A DNA stretch of 64,000 nt from Datnioides undecimradiatus (Eukaryota > Chordata > Actinopteri > Lobotiformes > Datnioididae): contig WARS01000037.1 in NCBI GenBank assembly GCA_008933995.1, positions 496,001 through 560,000 of the forward strand, in the 5' to 3' direction. Made by a program: the position numbers and the translations under genes. Of this stretch, positions 14,486 through 20,462 are shown one piece after another; the stretch's first letter is position 1; each line of letters opens with the position of its first letter. Under the pieces are notes generated by a model. That model worked only from the letters and a program-made list of their open reading frames with translations. It did not search any database and had not been told where the DNA came from.

Positions 14486-15155
14486 CTGAGAAAACTGGAA
14501 GCAATAGGCTAATTGACCAGAAAGCAACCTGCTCGGCATCCTAATGAAAAGACTAGTCTGTCAGATTACAAACTACAAGTTGTATTGTGTTTTCAGGTTA
14601 CAGGACTTCCTACTAAGCTTCCTGTCAGAGTGAAAAGTGTGTCTGTTTCAGAGCCAAGTCAGTCAAACAACAGCAGATTGATTCAGGTGTTATTGGAATA
14701 TAAAAAGGCACACAGAGAAAAGAAAAACAAAGTCTCTCTCTCTCTCAATGCTCACCTCTCTAGAGAGGTGCATTGCTTTCCAACCTCTTGACAGAAAAGG
14801 CAAAGTATGTTTAAATTTTTTTTTTGCAGCCTGGGTTATTTTCCTGCAGCAACCACTGAGGCTGATGAAATTCTTTAATTTGCTCTTTCTGCAATTTGTG
14901 AATGGGCTTTATTTACTTTACTCACCCGTGGGGAATACACTTTTGCCTTTTGCCAAAAAAAAAAAAAAAGTCATAGCCTGAGCTACAGATTGTACAGCTG
15001 CTCTGGTTCTGAGTTTCTCTTCTCATCTGCACACTATCAAATAAAGTCTCACATGCCAAAATGTAACGGGCCAAACCCATATCTCTGGGATTCATCTTCT
15101 GGTGGGGATGAACAAACACACACACACACCAAACACACACACACACACATGCACG

Positions 15156-15198
<43 letters not shown>

Positions 15199-18100
15199 CT
15201 CACCAGCCACCTTCTCCTTCCACACTTTCATATGTTAAGAAGCCGTACAGACTTTTAAAGGCCTTACACCAGAGACAGAGGATGGAAGACAAAAAGCCCT
15301 GTCATAACACAGCCGGCACTGACAGGAAGTAATCACACCTTCTACCAAAGACCAGTCTGATCTTTTTTACAACTGGGGAGAGAGAGGGAGAGAGAGAGAG
15401 AGAGGTGACTGGGAGAGAGGAGATGAAAGCAGAGAGAGGTGTATGCCATCTTTTATTGAATCCTGACCAACTTCTGACCAACTGGGGATCAAATACCCCA
15501 GCTCCACAGGTGTAAATATAAAGCCATTTTATTTGTTTTTACTACATGGAAACAGCTGAAAGATGACTTTTCTGACAGATATTAATCAACACTATATAAA
15601 ATCAAAAAGGAAAAGTTATTGATTCAGGATGCAGAAGACGCAGGTATAAAAAAACTATTATGTCAGCCTTTAAGGAAACGCACAAAGTCTCAATCTGTTA
15701 ATCTCTGGCTGCACGTGAACACGGATGTTGAATTAATCTGTAAGATAGAACCTGTTCCTAACAAAACCCAACAGTCCTGTGGCACATAAAAGAAGATGTG
15801 CGACAGAGATGACAAAAATTAGCAACATGTGAAATTGTAATGAAGATTTATTCATCTTTTCTCCTCCCCCTCCTCCTCCCTCCCCCTCTCTCCTCTCCCC
15901 CTGGAAGTGGGGGATCCTTTTATCTCCCCCCTCCTCTTCTTCTTTCTTTCACCCTGGGGAGAGAGACACTATTGTAGTGTTTTATGACCCCTTGGACCCT
16001 CTTCCCACCACCACCATCAAACACACAACCTCACACGTGCAAACCTGCAGTTAGGATCCTTTTAAACAAGGGGTGCAACAGAGCTCAGAAGTCACAGTTT
16101 GGATCGTATCATTGTATCATTTTTCAGACTAAAAAAAAAGTTTATTTTCCAGTTGCCTGACAACCATGACCATCACTGTGATTCAGAATGTGTGAATACT
16201 TAAAACACAAACCTTTTTTATTCATAATCAAACAATCATCGCACGTCAGCATTCAACTGATTTGTTTGCCTGTTTGCTACAACTCTGCATCAAATATGGG
16301 GAGTTATTACTTGAAATTTTAACAGCAGTTGTAAAACTGTATTTGACACTGTGATAGTTTGATTTTGCAAAAAACATTGTTGTTCACATGCAGGCTCCAT
16401 TTGGATCAAAGATCAACTACGTTCTGTCACACCACTATAACTCTGAGTCTCATGCAGTCCACAGAATTGTATGTATTTCAACACTTTTATGGAGTTATGG
16501 AGTGATTCACTGCCAATGACAACTGCTGAACTTTTTATGAATCAATGTAATTCTAGACATGATGGAGTAACATAACATATTGTATTACCAAAAATACTTT
16601 GTATGCAAGAAATAGATTTCACGTCCTGGTTAACACATCTTCTATTATGTTTGTAAATTAAGTCCTGCTTAGCTCTTTTTAATATATGCAAACCCACATT
16701 TGCACTCTCTGCCTTGAAGGCATGGATGTTTTAGTCTGAGGGATGTCTCATGACCACAAAGGTCAGAGGTGAGTCCAGATAACAATGTTTAAGTAAGACT
16801 TTGATGTGGCCTATATTTCTAATACACACGCACATAAACATGTGTGGCTGCACACACACATGCATAGACACCGACACACACGCTCTCCCATGGGCTCAGG
16901 CTCAGTGGACACAAAGGGCTTGTCTTAAGGGGTGAAAGGTCATCCTTGGAGAGGTCAGATAAGAACCTCAGGCTCTTTTTCTGTTGGCCAGGCCCACATA
17001 CCAGTCATACACACACACACAAACACAACCAGCATCCCTGCTATTCTTTCTTTCTGTTCAGTCTGACAAGCTGGGTTGCAGTGGTCAACCTACACCCCAC
17101 CCTACCTTCAATAGCTGATCATATTACGCAGTCTCACACACAAACAGACACACAGGCAGACATGAGAAGTTCAGTGAATACATGCATACAAATGCGCCCC
17201 AAAATCTTTGTCCATGTGCACGTGTGCATGTGTTTGTAACAGAGGGAGATAAGGCAGGGGATTGTCGAGCAGTGTCAGCTGGACAGCATCTCTTTCAGTC
17301 CTCATCAGTAGAAATAAAAGAGAAAAAACTTCGAGCTTTGCAGATGCTCTGTGACCACTGACCCACAGCAACACATGTGTAAAGGGATGTCAGCTGTACA
17401 CATGCACACACACAAAAACTCACACACTGGACCCTGCGATGGGCTCATCAGTGACCAGTGACCCACATCAAATGCTCCCATTCACTGTTTGCTCGACAGA
17501 CACTGGATCGATGGCCAGCCAGCCAACTGGCCAACTGCTCAGGCAACACTTCAGCCAGCCATTCAACTGCACACCCACACATGGTGAACTGACCACTGAG
17601 CAGCCACTCAGCTAACCTGTTAGGGCCCTGCAGGCAAACACAGGCAAACGAACAGATATATTGCCAGTGTGTGTATACATACTGTACAGTGTATACCTGG
17701 TGTAAAGAAAGGGTTATGTACTACAAAGCTCCAACCCTGAGGATTCAATGTCTGCTCTTTGTTATCAAGCAGCACGTCCTTGAGCAGTTCTTTTTTCTTA
17801 CGCTCTCTGTTTCTTGCATAACTCCAGAGGCAACTGTGTTGTCTACAGGCATTCAAATCTGGTTGGAAGGCTCCCTCAGTATGGTTTTAAACTTGCAGCT
17901 GTAGGAGGTGTCATAAAACTTCAACTGTATCATGGGCTGAAACATCATCTTCATGAGCTACCAGTTACTTGATTCAAATGTCTTAAACCTGTTATTATCT
18001 GTGGGAGATGCTCACACATAAAACACAACACAGCATCAAATGTAACGGTAAGCATTAGCACTTCACACAACAACATGCACATAGTGTAAACATACAAATA

Positions 18101-19105
18101 CGAGTTGCAGCAACTGTATTTTTCTGTCTTAATTTTCTCTGAATGCAATTACTTAAAAGCCGTAAAGCCGATAAAAAGCATTAAAGGACCAATTTTCATG
18201 CATCACTGTAACTGTTGAAACTACTGCAACTTCTTTTGAATGGAGACATGAAAATGCCCAAGCTCTTAAAGCAGTCATGTATTCTACATCCCTTGCTGCC
18301 AAGGTGTTACTAACAAACAACAGCCTAAACACAAAGAAATGACACAGTTTGTTACATGAGCACAACACACACATAAATAACTGCAGAATCTTCTGAACAC
18401 AAGAGCTGCACTTGGAATGTGAGGTCAGGTCGTATGTAAAACATTAATTTTAGAGCACAATAGATAAAGGAAAGAAATAAATAAGTCACGCATTTCTTTG
18501 TCTCACGTGGTATGTTGTGTTCAGGATATCAGAAAAAGGACTTTTGTAGATAATTTTTTTAAGATGGTTTACAGATCCTCAAACTCCACATGGCATGGGG
18601 CACTGTCCCTCAGAGTGAAATCATTATGACGATAAACATAGAGAGAAGTGTGAGATACTGATATAAATACATTACATAGGTCTTCTGACAAAATAGCCAA
18701 AGTTTAAAGCTAAAAGCCACCACAGCTTCTCAAACATTGTTGCAGTAGGAGATTATTTCCTGTTTGCAAACAGCATCAGCAACAACCGAGCGGACAGCGA
18801 AGGTCTGTTTTTCATCAGCAAGAAGCCAAGAAAGGTAAACGTGCTCCGTCTGCACGTTCATACTACCGAATAATGCCAAAACAACTCACCTCTACAGTCC
18901 AGCGGGAGAAACCCTCTCAACTACTCTTCATGAAGACACTGCAAGTTGATCCAGCGTGCTGTCATCGTGTCTCCGGCGCGAGACCTACGGCGGGACTGGG
19001 TGTCGCGCGTGTCATCACCTCTGATCCTTAGAGAGAAAAGGTCCCTCCCCCATTCCTCCACAAAAATGGTATGGTCCGAGCGGCCGAAGGCCCTGTTTTT
19101 CAAAC
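1..19105 (-). CDS. greb1: greb1 gene (growth regulation by estrogen in breast cancer 1), 5' and central part; 3' end off the left edge
   Basis: GREB1 is a nuclear, estrogen-receptor-induced cofactor; family knowledge gives an N-terminal domain, a circularly permuted SF2-helicase-like region and a C-terminal glycosyltransferase-like (TAGT) domain reported to O-GlcNAcylate the estrogen receptor. I assembled 26 coding exons on the minus strand (13326 down to 528) with GT-AG borders and matching phases; they total 4,776 nt or 1,592 codons with no stop. The start MGNSYAGQL at 13326 is the conserved family start. Visible landmarks are an acidic run (residues 55-63), CxxC motifs (152/155 and 1524/1527), a basic PKKRHK nuclear-signal-like stretch (299-304), an LxxLL box (632-636), DHAH (810-813), a Q/P/S-rich region (1146-1353) and Walker A GPPQVGKT (1403-1410). 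The last exon seen ends at 528, so the C-terminal domain is outside. The paralogue greb1l is the main alternative, but exons 10, 15, 23 and 26 read clearly as GREB1. The 5' end of exon 1 is an estimate. Confidence 0.93.
528..689 (-). CDS. greb1: greb1 exon 27, last exon in the window (residues 1539-1592)
   Basis: Encodes [40 protein letters not shown] and [14 protein letters not shown], then donor TTGG|GTAAAA at 528. All 54 codons are in frame with phase 0 at both ends. The following exons, carrying the rest of the C-terminal domain, lie left of position 1. Confidence 0.95.
804..940 (-). CDS. greb1: greb1 exon 26, HHCEQC motif (residues 1493-1538)
   Basis: Reads [20 protein letters not shown] and [20 protein letters not shown], ending NPRYQ. 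Cysteines 1524 and 1527 with neighbouring histidines form a likely metal-binding knuckle. Acceptor CTTTCCAAG, donor CCAG|GTGAGC, phase 1 in and 0 out. Confidence 0.96.
1060..1215 (-). CDS. greb1: greb1 exon 25 (residues 1441-1492)
   Basis: Begins [20 protein letters not shown] and continues [20 protein letters not shown], ending near YKPGAE. The FDYxIHDPKY block is conserved. Acceptor GTGTTTAG at 1216-1217, donor GAAG|GTAGGC; phase 1 both ends. A second AG 8 nt inside would break the phase. Confidence 0.92.
1390..1492 (-). CDS. greb1: greb1 exon 24, second half of Walker A (residues 1407-1440)
   Basis: Starts [20 protein letters not shown] and continues [14 protein letters not shown]. Joined to GPPQ it gives the nucleotide-binding signature GX4GKT. 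Acceptor CCACTGTCAG; the donor CTACA|GTCAGT is not the commonest form but leaves phase 1, which exon 25 requires. Confidence 0.93.
1588..1744 (-). CDS. greb1: greb1 exon 23, first half of Walker A (residues 1354-1406)
   Basis: Encodes [37 protein letters not shown] and [13 protein letters not shown]. The last four residues, GPPQ, begin a P-loop completed by VGKT of exon 24. Acceptor TTCTGTGCAG, donor CCAG... read as CAG|GTACTT; ends in phase 0. Confidence 0.96.
1745..2243 (-). other. greb1 intron 22
   Basis: 499-nt AT-rich intron between exons 22 and 23. I see no repeat or additional exon. The phase-2 join across it (AG plus G) restores SSFR-PLLSK. Confidence 0.85.
2244..2868 (-). CDS. greb1: greb1 exon 22, large Gln/Pro/Ser-rich low-complexity exon (residues 1146-1353)
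   Basis: The largest exon seen (625 nt). Its first part is an imperfect SQ/PQ repeat (for example [20 protein letters not shown], then [20 protein letters not shown]), followed by a serine-rich part and the conserved end [29 protein letters not shown]. The homologous mammalian region is also serine-rich but, to my recollection, much less glutamine-rich. The repeat composition leaves long open frames in other frames and on the opposite strand; these are shadows. Acceptor GCATTTCCAG, donor TCAG|GTAAAT; leaves in phase 2. Confidence 0.93.
2979..3184 (-). CDS. greb1: greb1 exon 21, acidic Ser/Glu patch (residues 1077-1145)
   Basis: Reads [31 protein letters not shown] and then [20 protein letters not shown]. 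The last stretch is acidic with SxxE-type sites that could be casein kinase 2 targets (inference). Acceptor TTTTTCCCTCAG, donor AACG|GTGAGA. Confidence 0.95.
3379..3494 (-). CDS. greb1: greb1 exon 20 (residues 1039-1076)
   Basis: Translates as [20 protein letters not shown] followed by [19 protein letters not shown]. Matches the family's WRPxTYLELEGLPCI-type block. Acceptor CTCTGTAG, donor CCAG|GTACAT; ends in phase 2. Confidence 0.94.
3585..3936 (-). CDS. greb1: greb1 exon 19 (residues 921-1038)
   Basis: Encodes [60 protein letters not shown] and [20 protein letters not shown], ending FTDQIK. Strongly conserved family core. Acceptor TCTCCCAG, donor CAAG|GTGGGG; ends in phase 0. Confidence 0.95.
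4015..4151 (-). CDS. greb1: greb1 exon 18 (residues 876-920)
   Basis: Starts [20 protein letters not shown] and ends [19 protein letters not shown] plus two bases of R, directly following FSN of exon 17. Acceptor TGTGTCTAG, donor AAAG|GTAGTA. It lies between recognised exons and both phases fit. Confidence 0.92.
4254..4425 (-). CDS. greb1: greb1 exon 17 (residues 818-875)
   Basis: Reads [20 protein letters not shown], then [20 protein letters not shown] and [18 protein letters not shown]. Matches the GREB1 core almost position for position. Acceptor CATCCTGCAG, donor TAAT|GTAAGA; ends in phase 0. Confidence 0.94.
4592..4766 (-). CDS. greb1: greb1 exon 16, DHAH motif (residues 760-817)
   Basis: Contains [20 protein letters not shown] and [15 protein letters not shown]. 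The hydrophobic strand followed by DHAH (810-813) resembles helicase motif II (DExH) and would precede Walker A in a circularly permuted SF2 fold. Acceptor TGTTTCAG, donor ACAG|GTGTGT; enters in phase 1, leaves in phase 2. Confidence 0.93.
4959..5156 (-). CDS. greb1: greb1 exon 15 (residues 694-759)
   Basis: Encodes [40 protein letters not shown] and [20 protein letters not shown]. The [14 protein letters not shown] stretch is diagnostic of GREB1. Acceptor TGTGTGCAG, donor TCTG|GTTAGT. Confidence 0.95.
5295..5489 (-). CDS. greb1: greb1 exon 14, LxxLL motif and Ser/Lys-rich linker (residues 629-693)
   Basis: Begins [11 protein letters not shown], giving a strict LxxLL box at residues 632-636 (nucleotides 5467-5481), then an extended serine/lysine/proline linker ([20 protein letters not shown] and onwards) with repeated SPK units. 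The linker is species-variable in the family. Acceptor TTTTCCTCAG, donor TCAG|GTAAGA, phase 1 both ends. Confidence 0.9.
5573..5701 (-). CDS. greb1: greb1 exon 13 (residues 586-628)
   Basis: Reads [20 protein letters not shown] followed by [20 protein letters not shown], continuing VVVTG of exon 12. Acceptor GTGTTGCAG; the donor CAAG|GTGTGT is weak but phase-consistent. Confidence 0.9.
5802..6078 (-). CDS. greb1: greb1 exon 12 (residues 494-585)
   Basis: A short serine/leucine-rich variable start is followed by [20 protein letters not shown] and [20 protein letters not shown], then CVVVTG. This is the conserved family core with alternating hydrophobic strands. Acceptor CTGTCTCCAG, donor ACAG|GTAGGA; starts in phase 0, ends in phase 1. 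Confidence 0.93.
6343..6479 (-). CDS. greb1: greb1 exon 11 (residues 448-493)
   Basis: Translates as [20 protein letters not shown] followed by [20 protein letters not shown] and YGIE, the GREB1-type sequence here. Acceptor ATTTAAG (6480-6486), donor AGAG|GTGAGA. Ends in phase 0. The reverse-strand frame is short enough to be missed by ORF-length filters. Confidence 0.93.
6700..6885 (-). CDS. greb1: greb1 exon 10 (residues 386-447)
   Basis: Encodes [20 protein letters not shown], then [20 protein letters not shown] and TVYYLVQL. The YEQYG...IQPISEEM-type pattern distinguishes GREB1 from GREB1L. Acceptor TTGACACAG, donor CTAG|GTCAGT, phase 1 at both ends. Confidence 0.93.
6886..8009 (-). other. 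greb1 intron 9
   Basis: 1.1 kb intron. It holds scattered open frames on both strands, none with flanking splice sites in a suitable phase. Exons 9 and 10 join directly without loss of conserved sequence (VIFKG-HG). Confidence 0.85.
8010..8132 (-). CDS. greb1: greb1 exon 9 (residues 345-385)
   Basis: Reads [20 protein letters not shown] and then [20 protein letters not shown], matching the family segment that precedes the GHG...GN conserved block. Acceptor TGCTTTTCCAG, donor AAAG|GTCAGA; joins exon 10 in phase 1 to give VIFKGHG. Confidence 0.88.
8286..8447 (-). CDS. greb1: greb1 exon 8, basic PPKKRHKGW motif (residues 291-344)
   Basis: Contains [19 protein letters not shown], the conserved family motif (PKKRHK at 299-304) that resembles a monopartite nuclear localisation signal, followed by a serine/threonine-rich tail ending NGARS. 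Acceptor CTCCCACAG, donor TCAG|GTAAAA, phase 1 both sides. Confidence 0.9.
9107..9160. repeat. (CA)n microsatellite, about 27 units
   Basis: Uninterrupted CA dinucleotides in intron 7 of greb1. Likely length-polymorphic. It produces spurious cysteine/valine-repeat open frames on the minus strand. Confidence 0.97.
9253..9351. mobile_element. possible short non-autonomous element (MITE-like) with inverted ends
   Basis: CGTTTACATGCA at 9253-9264 is answered by TGCTATGTAAACA at 9339-9351, an imperfect inverted repeat of about 12 bp around a short A-rich interior. Short elements with GTTTACATGCA-type ends are common in fish genomes as I recall. No clear target-site duplication was found, so the call is tentative. 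Confidence 0.3.
9408..9542 (-). CDS. greb1: greb1 exon 7, variable linker (residues 246-290)
   Basis: Open in the required frame: [20 protein letters not shown], then [16 protein letters not shown] and a proline-rich end. Acceptor TTTTTCTGTCAG, donor GCAG|GTACAG. Identity rests on position, splice sites and phase, because this linker diverges quickly in GREB1 proteins. Confidence 0.75.
9543..9953 (-). other. greb1 intron 6
   Basis: 411-nt AT-rich intron between exons 6 and 7. Nothing notable is seen. Confidence 0.75.
9954..10067 (-). CDS. greb1: greb1 exon 6, variable linker (residues 208-245)
   Basis: Encodes [20 protein letters not shown] followed by [18 protein letters not shown], a serine/histidine-rich linker poorly conserved in the family. 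Supported by acceptor GTGTTTCAG, donor ACAG|GTAACA and the phase (1) shared with its neighbours. Confidence 0.8.
10068..11277 (-). other. greb1 intron 5
   Basis: 1.2 kb intron with a CA microsatellite at 11007-11041. No additional exon is supported, since exons 5 and 6 join in phase 1. Confidence 0.8.
11007..11041. repeat. (CA)n microsatellite
   Basis: About 17 CA units in greb1 intron 5. Confidence 0.95.
11278..11460 (-). CDS. greb1: greb1 exon 5, CxxC motif (residues 147-207)
   Basis: Reads [20 protein letters not shown], then [20 protein letters not shown] and ends near CWRGH. Cysteines 152 and 155 form a CxxC that could contribute to a metal site. The segment is among the most conserved in GREB1/GREB1L. 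Acceptor CTCCCACCAG, donor CACG|GTAAGA; phase 1 at both ends. Confidence 0.93.
11461..12386 (-). other. greb1 intron 4
   Basis: 926-nt intron. The exon 4 frame stays open past its donor to 12247, but the donor and phase are clear from the conserved NALLG-FSGN junction. Nothing else is recognised. Confidence 0.85.
12387..12563 (-). CDS. greb1: greb1 exon 4 (residues 88-146)
   Basis: Begins by completing G and reads [20 protein letters not shown], then contains [20 protein letters not shown] and [18 protein letters not shown], highly conserved in the family. Acceptor CCACACAG at 12564-12571; donor TTGG|GTGAGG at 12387. Phase 1 at both ends. Confidence 0.92.
12564..12925 (-). other. greb1 intron 3
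   Basis: 362-nt AT-rich intron between exons 3 and 4, starting with the weak donor GTTTGT. No other feature is seen. Confidence 0.85.
12926..13033 (-). CDS. greb1: greb1 exon 3, acidic stretch and EGCCTTDG (residues 52-87)
   Basis: Encodes an acidic run ([12 protein letters not shown]) followed by [20 protein letters not shown], conserved in the GREB1/GREB1L family. The acceptor is a tandem NAGNAG (CAGCAG at 13034-13039), so the exon may also begin at 13036 and add one codon. The donor is weak (GATG|GTTTGT), but the phase and the following FCQ of exon 4 confirm it. Confidence 0.88.
13173..13333 (-). CDS. greb1: greb1 exon 2, start codon exon (residues 1-51)
   Basis: The acceptor TTTTTTGCAG ends at 13334 and the ATG lies at 13326, so only 7 nt of UTR are in this exon. 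The peptide begins [20 protein letters not shown], the family's conserved N terminus, and ends ...EQPLAHD plus one base at donor G|GTGGGT (13173). The reading frame stays open past this donor to 13123, but only this donor gives the phase 1 needed by exon 3. The MGNS start could suit N-myristoylation, though this is not established here. Confidence 0.92.
14429..14483. repeat. (CA)n microsatellite, about 27 units
   Basis: Uninterrupted CA repeat in greb1 intron 1. Confidence 0.97.
14753..14770. repeat. 18-bp perfect palindrome
   Basis: CACCTCTCTAGAGAGGTG equals its own reverse complement over all 18 bases. It sits just after a short CT-rich run in greb1 intron 1. It could be a dimeric protein-binding site or chance. 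Confidence 0.8.
15115..15196. repeat. compound (CA)n / (CACG)n microsatellite
   Basis: CA runs interrupted by CAAA and by GCACGCACGC. About 80 bp in greb1 intron 1. Confidence 0.95.
15855..15902. repeat. polypyrimidine tract
   Basis: 48 consecutive C/T bases on the plus strand, followed by further CT-rich sequence to about 15,950. Fits a low-complexity or triplex-prone tract. No coding role is seen. Confidence 0.85.
16760..16772 (+). promoter_or_regulatory. DR1-type nuclear receptor element
   Basis: AGGTCA, one spacer base, AGGTGA: 11 of 12 bases match the DR1 pattern used by RXR, HNF4 and PPAR-type receptors. A TGACC half-site lies 4 bp upstream (16751-16755) and two more AGGTCA copies follow at about 16,935-16,960. 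Occupancy is unknown. Confidence 0.35.
17352..17364 (-). promoter_or_regulatory. DR1-like half-site pair, copy 1
   Basis: TGACCACTGACCC: two TGACC half-sites spaced as in a DR1 read on the minus strand. A near copy lies exactly 100 bp further at 17452-17464. Flanks are also similar (preceding G, following ACA). Confidence 0.3.
17452..17464 (-). promoter_or_regulatory. DR1-like half-site pair, copy 2
   Basis: TGACCAGTGACCC, differing from the copy at 17352 at one base. Together with the DR1 at 16760 it forms a cluster within greb1 intron 1. Confidence 0.3.
18921..18965 (-). CDS. upstream ORF c in greb1 leader (14 codons plus stop)
   Basis: ATG at 18965 encodes [14 protein letters not shown] and stops with TAG at 18921, 31 nt before the exon 1 donor. 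Its start overlaps the stop of the previous uORF by four bases (ATGA). Start context has A at -3. No function is implied by the peptide sequence; a role in limiting greb1 translation is an inference. Confidence 0.4.
   Translation of the reverse strand: MTARWINLQCLHEE
18962..19015 (-). CDS. upstream ORF b in greb1 leader (17 codons plus stop)
   Basis: ATG at 19015 runs through 17 sense codons, rich in CG dinucleotides, to TGA at 18964-18962. It starts on the last base of the preceding uORF's stop codon (TGATG) and its own stop overlaps the next ATG (ATGA). Start context has G at -3 and A at +4. Confidence 0.4.
   Translation of the reverse strand: MTRATPSPAVGLAPETR
19015..19053 (-). CDS. upstream ORF a in greb1 leader (12 codons plus stop)
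   Basis: ATG at 19053 is followed by 11 sense codons and TGA ending at 19015. Its start context has G at -3 and G at +4, which is stronger than that of the main greb1 start (C at -3). The final A of its stop is the first A of the next ATG. It is translated only if transcription begins upstream of 19053. Confidence 0.4.
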   Translation of the reverse strand: MGEGPFLSKDQR

Positions 19106-19128
19106 AATTACTGCGTTTTAACTAATTA

Positions 19129-19136
19129 TTTATATA
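19129..19136 (-). promoter_or_regulatory. TATA-like box of candidate greb1 core promoter
   Basis: On the minus strand this reads TATATAAA, starting at 19136, about 30 nt upstream of the 5' limit proposed for exon 1 and just upstream of the CpG-richer exon 1 patch. Position and sequence fit a TATA element, but the surroundings are AT-rich so chance is a real alternative. No transcript evidence is available here. Confidence 0.3.
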
Positions 19137-20309
19137 AGGTAATGTCACACTAATTGCTGATTTTACGGTGATAAGCAGAACAGGTCACATTGCAAAGGAA
19201 TATATCAAAGTCGCCTAAAACTATAAAAGTTTAAAATGATGGTCAACACAAAGAAGCGTCAGGTAGGCCTAGAGTCAGGTGGTCTGATTTTTTTGTTGAT
19301 GAAATGTCGTATTCCTGCAGCCCAACAGAGTAAAATACGATAAGTTGTGTTTTCCTGTATGTGTTTTTAACCTGTTACATTTATGGACGTGCAGGTTAAT
19401 CAGAACACAATATCTCCTTCCAGCAAAAGAAGAAAACCATTTAGGAAAGGTCCAACAGCTTTCTGAGCTTTCAGTGACAGATTAGTGAACTAATCAGATG
19501 AAACTGTGTGGTCAAAATAAAGAAAATGTTACCTCATCGTTTTCAGTAGCTGCATTTTGCACTTTTTATTCACCTTTTTCTTTATAAACTCCTAAAAGGC
19601 GGCTTATTTTTAAAATGAAAATTAGGTATTGTGTATATATCCCAAATGTAAAATTTATTTCAAAGGGCATTTCCAATTAATATAGGATAAAAAGTATGAA
19701 AAACCCTTTACTTCAAAATTTAATTTTAGCAGCAAATCGCATTACTTATGATTATTAGTAAAACAGTAAGAAAAACTTATTTGTACCACAAAGTGTGAAA
19801 TGTATCAGTTGAAGCAATTTGAATAGTTTGGCACATTACATCACAGCGCTGATCAGATCATATAGCCATGTCGCCTGTCGCCCTCTACCGGAGTAAAAGT
19901 GGACTTGCAGTGTAAAAACGGGGGAGGAGAACGGAGAAGAGTCGGTTTGTTACAGTAATCTCACAATAAAATATTCGTCCCACCTCTTGTACTGCATCTG
20001 AGTAATTCAGCTACATAACTGTGTCATTTTGCTTTTGTTGCATAACATCACACTGCAAACACATTTATTTTTGGTGAAAATGAAAGTTTAGATCTTATGT
20101 TAATTCATGATTTAGATTTTTCTTACTGGCCAGTAAAACACAGCCAATGAACTGAGCAAATAGAGATTTAGAGTGGATTAAAGGTTATGGTTCATTCAAG
20201 GTTCATTCAGCAGTCTTAAATCAATCCATCTGTGTGAGAGAGGTGTAACAGTAAACTCATATACTTCAAAATACTCACTCCTTTTGTGCAGTGGAGACAA
20301 CTCACCTAT
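19137..20309. other. greb1 upstream flank, no gene seen
   Basis: AT-rich sequence between the candidate greb1 promoter and the provirus. No open frame over 60 codons, no long repeat and no obvious second promoter were seen. Confidence 0.7.
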
Positions 20310-20462
20310 TGTTAGATACATGTTCAGAACTAACTACCACAAAAAAACCCCAAAAAACAATCAAGTGCAATCAGAAGTCTCCTTTATTCATACAAATTGA
20401 TTCGGGTTCAGTCTCTCCACCAGGCTGAATGGAAAGAAGAACAATGAGCGTAAAGGTCATAG
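20310..20462 (-). repeat. 3' LTR, truncated
   Basis: Aligns to the 5' LTR from its TG/CA end at 20310 through the shared block ending near AAGGTCAT, then diverges. The poly(A) signal (AATAAA on the minus strand) is kept at 20383-20388. A gap of about 28 bp relative to the 5' LTR removes the segment carrying the TATA box. The upper limit is approximate. Confidence 0.75.

Larger units (their letters stand above)
13334..18889 (-). other. greb1 intron 1 (5.6 kb)
   Basis: Separates the non-coding exon 1 from the start-codon exon. It holds CA microsatellites (14429-14483, 15115-15196), a GA run (15377-15404), a 48-nt pure pyrimidine tract (15855-15902), an 18-bp palindrome (14753-14770) and a cluster of TGACC/GGTCA half-sites (16751-17464). 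No coding exon is seen. Alternative 5' exons could lie here undetected. Confidence 0.65.
18890..19105 (-). other. greb1: greb1 exon 1, non-coding 5' UTR (5' end estimated)
   Basis: The lower border is a strong donor on the minus strand (GAG|GTGAGTTG at 18890). It is the only good donor in a CpG-richer patch (about 18,960-19,090) upstream of coding exon 2, whose acceptor leaves only 7 nt before the start codon, so at least one upstream non-coding exon is required. The 5' limit is set about 25-30 nt below the TATA-like box at 19129-19136 and is not directly shown. The exon carries three overlapping short upstream ORFs (18921-19053), listed separately. Confidence 0.55.

Noticed and set aside
14922-15332. 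Cys/Val- and Thr/His-repeat open frames at CA microsatellites, here and at about ten other loci
   Set aside because: Dinucleotide repeats read as alternating codons; not genes.
1-19105. Assignment to greb1l instead of greb1
   Set aside because: Exons 10, 11, 15, 17, 19, 21, 23 and 26 carry GREB1-type rather than GREB1L-type residues; only the NSPPIPY segment of exon 3 looks more like GREB1L. A tree would settle it.
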